DNA of 64,000 bases, taken from assembly GCA_033807775.1 (NCBI GenBank), contig CM066326.1:91612873-91676872 (forward strand), written 5' to 3'. Made by a program: the position numbers and the translations under genes. Below are positions 53,862 to 62,990 of this stretch, piece after piece. Below the pieces are notes generated by a model. The model was given only the letters and a program-made list of their open reading frames with translations, was not told where the DNA came from and ran no database searches. Position 1 is the first letter of the stretch. Each line of letters starts with the position of its first letter. The stretch comes from Saussurea involucrata. Lineage: Eukaryota; Streptophyta; Magnoliopsida; Asterales; Asteraceae.

Positions 53862-56800
53862 TGTAACGACCCAAACTAGAAACAAAACATCATTTCCATA
53901 GATAAATAATAATATCAGCCAAAACCTGGCCCACACCAAAAAATTTAACAATATTCGACAAAAGGGTTTGCGGAAACAACCCTAATTACAACTGAGAATA
54001 ATTCTATAATATTCAAAATGGAGGAATTCTAGTCTCTAAGATGCAAGCTCCAGCTCACACTTTCCCTTTCCCCTTGCCCGAGCTCCCTAACACCTGCTTA
54101 CCTGAAAATGTTTTTAGTTTTGAAATCGAGGGTTAGACCATGAGGTCTAGTGAGTTCCCTCAAAAGCCACACTATATAAAATAATCGAGTTTGTAAAAGC
54201 TTTTCAGTAAGAACAGTTATTTCCAAAACTTCATCATAAAGCACACGTAAATAATCCACACAATATGACATGCTAATGGCACACACTATGGTCACACACA
54301 CCGTGACAGCGTAAGAGAGCACACGCGCTATAGCCACACACACCATGACAGCGCAACCGGGCACACACCGCCCATATATGTAACATCTCGAATTTTCGTT
54401 GTATTATTTTGTAAATTACAAGTTTTAACTTGGGGTTAAGTTTGTATTTGTTTAAAGTTATTGGTTGAAGTGGATTTTCAATTTGAGGGTTTGTTGTGTC
54501 ATTCCTTTAAAATTGGGATGTATTTGTATTTTGTGTTAACTTTGAGTTATATGGAAGTTTTATAAAACAAATAAGGTTAAAATACAAGAGATTAAAGTAG
54601 AATGTTACTTTTGGAATTAATGAAACTTGAGGGGGTGTTTGGTTAAGTTTTTAGAAGTGTGTATGGATAAAAAGGAATTGAGATAGAAAATATCTCAGTT
54701 TTGTTGTTGGAGTCAGCAAGAAGCAGAAAGAAGAAAGAAGAAAGAAAAATAGAGAAAAGGGAGAAAGAAAGAAAGCAAGCTTTGTTCATCATTTTGGTAA
54801 GAAATTAAAATGAGTTTCTGATAAATTGTTGTAGTTATAGGATTGTAAACGAATCTATGATTGTGAATAGGTTTTCAAATCGTTTTCAACAGTTTGGGAT
54901 TGAATTTGTGCAGAAGTTGGTTTAGCAGCATAAGGTGAGTTCATTCGATTCGTTGTACAAATCATTGTTTTTAAGTTGTACTAACCTTAATATAGCTGTA
55001 TAAATTGATTTAGGACTGAATGGAATACATGGATTGAACTGATTTTACAAGTTAAGTCGATTTGTGGACTTGTTGAAATAACCGTACGCAATCCCGGTAC
55101 ATGAAAGCCCCGGTACTTATGAGTCCCGGTGCAGTCCCGGTAGAATAAAAATTCCCGGTAGTGGCAAGTCCCGGTAGTGGCAAGTCCCGGTAGTTGGAAG
55201 TCCCGGTAGAGGCAAATCCCGGTACTTATGAGTTCCGGTGAAGTCCCGGTACATGTGTTGAATACCGGGAGTTGGGAATACCGGGAGTTGGATAAAAAGA
55301 GTCAGTTTTTAGATGTTTTGTCTGGTTAAGTTTCTAAAAAAATTCTAGGGCCGTTGCCCCTTGACCCCATCCGCTAACCGGGTAGCGGAACCCCCGTGCT
55401 AAGTCGCCGAAGGGGGGCATTTGAGGATGAAGATATGATAGGTTATCTAGTATTCTTAGATTTGAGAATATGATATGAGCTGTAATATGTTGTTAAGCAT
55501 ATACGTTAGTAAAGTGTAATGGATCCATAGTCACTAGTGGTTATGTACACATAGAATATATGGAGATTAATCATTATTCTGATGTGTGTGAGAAATCATG
55601 GAATAAACGTAATTCCTGATTTCTAAGGAAAAGAAGAGATTGGCATGTGTATATTGTAATCACTATTTCCTTCTCTAATAAATAGGCATGTGTATATTGT
55701 TATTTCTTAGATGTGTACAGAAATGGGCATGTGTATATTGCGATTTCCGGAATAGAAACATTACTCTAGAATCAGTACAGATTCGTAGGGTAGCTCTGAG
55801 ACATGATATGATGATGGAATGTGTGTCAGGCATATTCATGGAATTGGGTAAAATCGTGCTAACGGAATAGAGTTACACGAATAGTAAGAAAAAGGGTAAC
55901 CAGGTTTGATATAACTTGTTTACATTGATTTTTGCAAATGTTATTATGGAAACGAATGTTCTCACTAGGCGTTGGCCTAATCGTTTCATATGATGTTTTC
56001 TTACCAGGTACTAGCTCGGGAAAGTAAAGGGTTGTGGGACGAGCGTTTTTGGAATAGCAGAGGTGTCAATTAACCAGAAGAGATTTTGTTGGATTGCTTA
56101 GATAACTTAGTTAATCTGATTGTAGTGATGTGATTAGATTAATAGGTTATTTGAAGAATCTTGTTTTGTAAATGTAGTCTTGGTGGTTAATTACCTTGTT
56201 ATATATTTATAAGTTGAAGTTTCTTGTATCATAACTTGTGAAATTCGAGGTTCAAATTAGCCCTGATTTTAGGGTGTTACAATATATGAAAGGAATTCAT
56301 ATATTAAATTCTTATGGGACACACCCCCATCTCACATAAACGCCATAGCATGTCCACACATAAACAATTTATATCCACACAGTAAAACCACACTTTTCAT
56401 GCCGAGTTCAAAGAAAATGTACGAGCATTTATCAATAAGAACATGCATAACGTTTCACACTTAAAATGGGTTTAGGATCAGAAAAACTCACCTGCGATGG
56501 CAAAGCACGCCCTCCTGTTCTAAACTCGAGTTACCCAAGCTTAGCACCTAAAAGATCAGATAATTCCTTAATCAGAAACAAGGATCCAGATCCTACCGAG
56601 TACACACAACTTTCCGGATGCCCAAACTTCCCGGACACCTGAACATTCCGGATACCTCAAACTCCCGGATACCCAAACATTTCGGATACCCCAAACTCCC
56701 GGATACCCGAACTGTCCGGATACTAGGACTTTCCGGACACACTCCCTTCCGGATACCAACACCCGGTAACCCAACCTATCCGGAATGACACCCATCCGGT

Positions 56801-57402
56801 AACTCCCACGAAACTCTACCCGGACACATGCAAACTATCCGGAAACTACCGAAATGTCTGGAACTCTTATTGTCCGGAAACTACGGTCTGGATGAGAAAT
56901 TGATTCCAAAAGTGATCCGAAACCTGATTTTCTACCCAAGGGTTGATTACGCACGCAACAGGGTTCATTTTCCAACCATAAAACACTCACTTAAACCACT
57001 TTTGATCCCTTAAATCGGTTTATAGAGACAAAATCCTCAAAACACACTTTTAATGAAATGTGGGTGAAAAACTCATTGAATCACTACTTTTAGACTTACG
57101 AATCCATACCAAAAAGAGAAAGGAACACCAATTTAACAATCAATAAGAATTTAGAATGGGTTACCTTAATGATTCTTCTCTTCTTTGATTTCTTTCCCCC
57201 AAAAACTCTCTTCCTCTTCCTTTTCCTTCTCTAGCCGCCAAACACCTCAAACAATAGAATAATACTGATTTTGATTGATGCCCTAGGGATTAGGACCATT
57301 TTATATTTCCCACAAATTGCACATGAACCCCTCAACTAAACTTTCCTTCTTTTCATTTTAACCACCAAACTTTCAAAACCTACTAAAATTTGGGTTATTA
57401 CA
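53862..57402 (-). repeat. 5' LTR of E3, interrupted by a solo LTR
   Basis: The two halves 53862-54378 and 56287-57402 join to a copy of 48363-49995 at high identity. CCGG cluster at 56590-56890; hairpin 54134-54149. Confidence 0.93.
54379..56281 (+). mobile_element. Solo LTR nested in the E3 5' LTR, related to E2
   Basis: 1903 bp, TGTAACATCTCG to GGGTGTTACA, flanked by ATATA at 54374-54378 and 56282-56286. Its last 400 bp resemble the E2 LTR, including hairpin TAGGC-GTTG-GCCTA (55966-55979). Motif cluster of AGTCCCGGTA type at 55085-55290. Confidence 0.95.
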
Positions 57403-57407
57403 TTGTT

Positions 57408-57715
57408 GACAATGTCAAGTGCTTTTTGTAGGCATTAATCATTTATATACTAAAACTGTAAGAAATCTTAGGTATCAATTGGTGGAAATGGAATGAGGTT
57501 ATTAGTACTCATGGGTTTTAGTAGAGTTATAATGCTAATTTATAATTTAATCACTAATTTTGTAATTTGTGGTTGATTTTTGCTAATATGTAACATGTTT
57601 AACTCCTTTTAATGTTGGCAGAATGTGCAAGGCTTTACTACCAGGAGATGAAGAACATTTGAGTGACGATGCAATATGGGAGACTCTTCCAGTAAGTTTA
57701 ATTGTTCATTTTCAG
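57408..57715 (+). other. Unassigned sequence before the ANTH fragment
   Basis: An AG at about 57620, an open stretch (MCKALLPGDEEHLSDDAIWE) and a GT donor at 57692 look like an exon, but I do not recognise the peptide and it does not match the ANTH region expected here. Confidence 0.35.
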
Positions 57716-58845
57716 GTGCTTAAAGAGAGCTTTAAAATTTATTGTGCAGTAAACGATGGGATTATCAATCTTATCGATAAGGTGATTCTTCGTTATATAT
57801 ATTAGAAAGCGTGATACTTTTTTCCTAGTTTTTTGCGCTTTCAGGAATTTCCGGAAAGACTTATGCTGACATATAAACCAGAAGAAGACACCGAGCCTCC
57901 TGAAGATGCAAATGTCGCCATCATCGATGAAGCTAATCCAGAGCCAACCGATGATGTAGCTGTGTCAAATGACATCCCTGCCCCTGCACCTCCACCTCCA
58001 CCTCCCCCACCAACTTTCAACAGGACCCTGGTAATTTGTCTATCATTTTACCCTCCTCAGACCCCACCTTTAGGTGGGATATATGGGTTTGGTTTTGATC
58101 TAACATATAGACTTTCATGGTTTACTTAGGGGTTAAATTTCGATGCACCAAATGCATCATCATTCGACGAAAGCAACGCGTTGGCTCTTGCCATAGTTCC
58201 AACTGGTAATGCGTCCGTTTTGCCCATTCAGCAGTGCTTAACCAGAAATGCTTATCGGCTCTTGCTATTTCTTATCTGCGTGTAGATGGAACGTCAAATG
58301 GATCTGCTGGTTTTCAAGCAAAAGATTTTGATCCAACGGGATGGGAACTTGCATTGGTCACAACTCCCAGCACCGATATTTTATCATTTCAGGAGAGACA
58401 ACTGGTAAACCCTTCCACAAGTGTATACATTATTATGCCTCTTACCGGGTAAGTGACACCTGATAAGCGCTTACCAGGTAAGATTTTCGATCATGAAAAT
58501 ATTTGTAAATTGGTGTTCTAATGAAGAATTGTGTGGGGGCAGGGTGGTGGATTGGACTCGCTCACACTCAACAGTTTATACGATGAAGGAGCATACAGAG
58601 CCGCCCAGCAGCCGGTGTATGGGTCTCCGGCACCCAACCCATTTGAAGTAAGTGATCCGTTTCACGCAGCTCCTGAACCAGCTGCGATGGCTAACCCTTT
58701 CGGTCCATACCAACCTGCACAGCCACAACAGAATTTGATGATGGATGCACCAAATCCTTTCGTTGATTCGGGGTTTGGTCCGTTGCCGGTTAGCGGTGGT
58801 GGCCATCCTCAAACGACTAACCCGTTTGGGGCTGCCTTGTTGTGA
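57716..58845 (+). pseudogene. Fragment of an ANTH-domain clathrin assembly gene (PICALM1/AP180-like)
   Basis: Five exons with GT-AG borders and consistent phase: 57716-57781, 57845-58030, 58130-58205, 58286-58404, 58543-58845. They encode the ANTH-domain segment VLKESFKIYCAVNDGIINL, then the family's C-terminal tail: LMLTYKPEED, a proline run, ALALAIVPT, DPTGWELALVTTPS, GGLDSLTLNSLYDEG, and repeated NPF motifs ending NPFGAALL. Such proteins bind phosphoinositides and recruit clathrin; NPF motifs bind EH-domain partners. Most of ANTH is missing at the 5' end, and the exon for the rest of ANTH is lost between exons 1 and 2 (intron only 63 bp). A functional protein is unlikely. Confidence 0.85.
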
Positions 58846-59140
58846 TAATCTTGTTAAAACACACGTCGAAACTTAAACAAAAAATAAAAAGAAAAAGAAA
58901 AAGAAAAAGAAAAGGAAATTGAATATTTTTTAGTGTATATCTGGAATGGAGAAGTGTTTAGGTGATTTTGGTGCATCATATGAGGTATGTACTTGTGGAT
59001 TTTGAGGTTGGTCATAAAACATCTCCTATGTTCTACCTGTAACCTGCTTGTTTTTTTTGGCTCTTATATCTTAAATTTTGGAGAATGTAATCTTGTTTTT
59101 TGTTCTGTCTTTTTAAATATGGACTTATTTGTAGTTTTTA
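58846..59140 (+). other. 3' untranslated-like sequence of the ANTH fragment
   Basis: AT-rich, with a (GAAAAA)n run at about 58885-58915 and AATATGG-like signals; no coding content. It ends where the Helitron begins. Confidence 0.5.
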
Positions 59141-60913
59141 TCTATACTACTTTATAAAAATAATAAAGCATTTATTTTCATAATCGAATTGCGTCCCGCT
59201 GCATCGCCCGAGTACGATGACTAGTACATAATAAAAGAAATTAATGAGAATGTTTAATTACATTTATATTTTTTTGACATTTTAATTTATTTTTAATGTA
59301 AACTCAACATAAATTTCTAAACCTTTCATTTTTCATTTTACATTACAAAATAATAAAAAAAATCATTTTTATTATTTTTTATTTCGATGACAAATATGTA
59401 ACTAAAACTACTAATATTGTATTGAAACACATTTTGCATTATTTCTCTCATTAATTGAAGAAACCTATCATTATTTCAATAATACATTTACTTTGATAAT
59501 CAATATATTTATCTATATCTATATATTTATATATAATATATAATATGTGTATATATATATAAAAGAAAAATCCAAGAGAAATGACATGACACAACGTGAA
59601 TTGAGAATTCTTAATGTTAAATTGTGATTAACTTTGACTATCTCACATAAATAAAAAGATGAAATGTTGGAACATGAAGTTGATTATACAATGAGAAGGA
59701 TATCAACTTCTTTTACATGATTTAAGACTTGCTTTAATCCATTTTGAATAAAAGAGTTAATTTTAGTTACAAATTTGTTCATGTTGAATAGATATTGCAT
59801 TTTGTATTACAATTAACAAGATATATTTATTTCATTTAATATTATTTATTTATTTCCTTTTTATATACATAAAAGTAAGACCCAAGAGAAATGACATGTC
59901 AAAATGTGGATTAAGAATTCTAAAATATTGAATTGTACTTATCTTTCAGCATCCGACATTGATATAAAAATTATATGTTGAAATATGAACTTAAAAGTAG
60001 ATGAATGTCAACTTTTTTATATGATTTTAAGCTACTTTAATACATTTTGGCTTAAATAGTTAATTTTAGTTTATATAAAATTTATTCATAATTAATGATA
60101 TAATATTTTGTTAAACATCTTTATACATTTAAAAGAAAAAAAACCAAGAAGAATGAGATGTCTCCATAATTATTTAGTATTCTAAAATATTTAATCGTGA
60201 TGTTGGTTTGAGGTGTGAAAATATAAGTAATCGTGGTATTGGTTTGAGGTATGAAAATATAAGTATATGAAGGAGTAGAGACGTCTTACAAAATTGAAAG
60301 AGTTAATGTCAACATAAATAGTTAACTTTTTTAGGCCGACTCACTTTTAGCAAAAACTATATCCGTTTAGAAATTAAATTTTATCCTTATATCTTTATAT
60401 ATGTAAAAGAAACAAACTAAGAATAATGAGTTGAAACCATAAGTTTTTAGTATTCTAAAATTTTGAATTGTGGTGTTGGTTTGGTTATGGTGTGGAGATG
60501 ATAGCTTGAGAGAAGGAGATAAGTATGTCAAATGAGTAGGGATGTCTTATAAGATTAAAATGATTTTTGCAACTTCGAGAGTTGATTTTTATTTGTCTGA
60601 CCCATTTTTCAAAAACAATATACCTAAAATGAAAATTCAAGAAGATGAGGTGATACCATAAATTTTTAGTACGCCAAAAAGTCTTAAATTATTATGTTGG
60701 GATCGGTTATTCCACTTCGAAGAAGAAATGCTTGATTGACAAATGGTGGTGTGCATATTAAAGGAGGGATGATAGATTGAAAAATGATGATAGGTATAAT
60801 AAAAGAAAAAATTTTGTATTTGAAAATTATAAAGCCTTGCGTGACAAAGTGGTAGTATAATATTTTCTAGAAAAAATTATTGTCATCGCGCAACGCGCGA
60901 TGCCCAAAACTAG
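59141..60913 (+). mobile_element. Non-autonomous Helitron
   Basis: 5' end TCTATACTACTTTATAAAAA preceded by A (59140). 3' end CTAG (60910-60913) followed by T. Eleven bases upstream of the end is a perfect hairpin CATCGCGC-AAC-GCGCGATG. Insertion between A and T, TC start, CTAG end and 3' hairpin are the Helitron rules. No Rep/helicase frame, so it depends on other copies. A degenerate second CTAGT end occurs at 59219-59223. Confidence 0.82.
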
Positions 60914-62990
60914 TATATATCAAAGAGAAAATCACAAAGAATGAGGTGACACAATGACATTTGAGTATTCATCAAATCTTGCAATTTGATGCATTTTTGT
61001 TATCCCACATTGGTGAGGAGATGATAGAATATAAGAATGATGTAGGTATTTATTAGGAGGAGTGAAAGTCTTTGTGAAAACTCATGAGTTAGCTTATTTT
61101 AGTTGACTCTCTATATGTACTCACGTGGTTGCTAATTTTGGCTAACCATCTCAAGTTTTGGGTTGGTTGTTTTTCACTGTCCCTTTTATTTATATATATA
61201 TTAAAGGAACAACCAAGGTGAATGAGGTGGCATGATGAGAGTTGAGTATTCCACAAACATTGAAATGTGATTGATTGAGTTTTATCATCCCACATTGGTA
61301 AAAAGATAAAAGTTTTGAAATAGGAATGACTATAAGAAAAAATAGGATGTATGCTTTCGTGTTAATTCATTTGGTCAGCCCAATTTAAGTTACCTTATTT
61401 TTGCATCGTCCCCCATTATTGAGAAGATACAAGTTTTGAAGTATGATGTTTGTATAAGAAATGAGGGATGAATGTTTTGTGTCAACTCCTACGGTTGACT
61501 CAATTTAGCCTATCTTATTTTTGCAAAAAAAATCTCTCTCTCTCTATATATATATAACAAATAAAGTTGACTCATTTTACAATACTCAATCAATCAATAT
61601 GTCAATATCAATGAATATCGACATTAATATATATAACCATGGTTGGATCAAAACTAACCAAATGGAAAAAATTATTAGGCAAAATTAAAAGAGAAACCAA
61701 GGAGAAACCAAGGAGAAACCAAGGAGAATGACATGGCATAATGAGAGTTGAGTATTCCACAAACATTGGAATGTGGTTGAGTTTTATTATCCCACATTGG
61801 TGAAAACATAAAAGTTTTGAAGTAGGAAGTGGTTATAAGAAAGAAGGGATGGATGCTTTTGTGTAAATTCATGTGGTTGGCTTAATTTAGCTCACCTTAT
61901 TTTTGCATCATCCCACATTGGTGAGAAGATGCAAGTTTGAATTATGAGATGCGTATAAAAAAGGAGGGATGAATGTTTTGTGTGGTTGAGTTTTATCATC
62001 CCATATTGGTGAAAACATGAAAGTTTTGAAGTAGGAAGTGGCTATAAGAAATAAGGGATGAATGTTTTTGTGTCAATTCATGTGGTTGACTTTATTTAGC
62101 TTACCCTATTTTTGTATCATCCCACATTGGTGAGAAGATGCAAGTTTGAAGTATGAGATGAGTATAAAAAATGAGGGATGAATGTTTTTGTGTGGTTGAG
62201 TTTCATCATCTCACATTGGTGAAAAGATAAAAGTTTTGAAATAGGAATGACTGTAAGAAAAAGAAGATGAATGCTTTTGTGTTAAATTCGTGTGGTCAAC
62301 TCAATTTAGCTTACCTTATTTTTGCATCAATCCACATTGGTGAGAAGACGCAAGTTTTGAAGTATGAAGTGAGTATAAGAAAGGAGGGATGAATGTTTTT
62401 GTGTTAGCTCCTACGATTGACTCAATTTAGCGTACCTTATTTTTGAAAAAAAAATCTATATTTATACAACAAATAAAGTTGACTCGTTTTATAATACCCA
62501 ATCAATCAATATATCAATATCGACATCAATATATATAACCATGGTTGGATCAAAACTAACCTAATAGTAAAAATAATTAGGCAAAATTTAAAGAGAACCC
62601 AAGGAGAAACCACTAAGAATGACTTGGCATTATGAGAGTTGAGTATTCCACAAACATTGAAATGTGGTTGAGTTTTAGTATCCAACATTGGTGAAAACAT
62701 GAAAGTTTTGAAGTAGGAAGTGGCTATAAAAATGAGGGATGAATGTTTTTATGTCAATTTATGTGGTTGACTTAATTTAGCGTACCCTATTTTTGTATCA
62801 TCCCACATTGGTGATGAAGATGCAAGTTTGAAGTATGAGATGAGTATAAAAAATGAGGGATGAATGTTTTTGTGTGGTTGAGTTTCATCATCCACATTGG
62901 TGAAAAGATAAAAGTTTTGAAGTATGAATGGCTATAAGAAAAAGAGGATGTATGTTTTCGTGTTAATTCATGTGGTCAGCTCAATTTAGC
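59550..62990 (+). repeat. Array of diverged repeats of about 270 bp, running across the Helitron end
   Basis: A unit head of the form AAAG-AAA-CCAAG-AGAATGA-ATG-CA recurs near 59568, 59872, 60130, 60403, 60650, 60920, 61204, 61690 and 62588. Later units add blocks of about 130 bp beginning ATCCCACATTGGTGA. No open frame; the frames at 61089-62700 on the minus strand are reflections of the repeats. Confidence 0.75.

Larger units (their letters stand above)
48363..57402 (-). mobile_element. E3: Ty3/gypsy-type element with gag and protease remnant, no RT or integrase
   Basis: LTRs 48363-49995 and 53862-57402; the latter is split by a nested solo LTR. Target duplication TTGTT at 48358-48362 and 57403-57407. 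Primer site (TGGTATCAGAGCC, minus strand) at about 53847-53860; purine tract at 49997-50010. The interior, without the nested solo LTR 50472-52162, is about 2.2 kb: leader, gag and protease. This matches the TR-GAG class of deletion derivatives. Confidence 0.93.

Noticed and set aside
59141..59223. A complete 82 bp mini-Helitron
   Set aside because: It starts TC and ends CTAG, but the 3' hairpin is not paired; the end at 60913 with a perfect hairpin is better supported.
61000..62990. Complete U-snRNA genes after the USE/TATA motifs
   Set aside because: No U1, U2, U4, U5 or U6 start sequence or Sm site follows any unit; only the promoter-like part is present.
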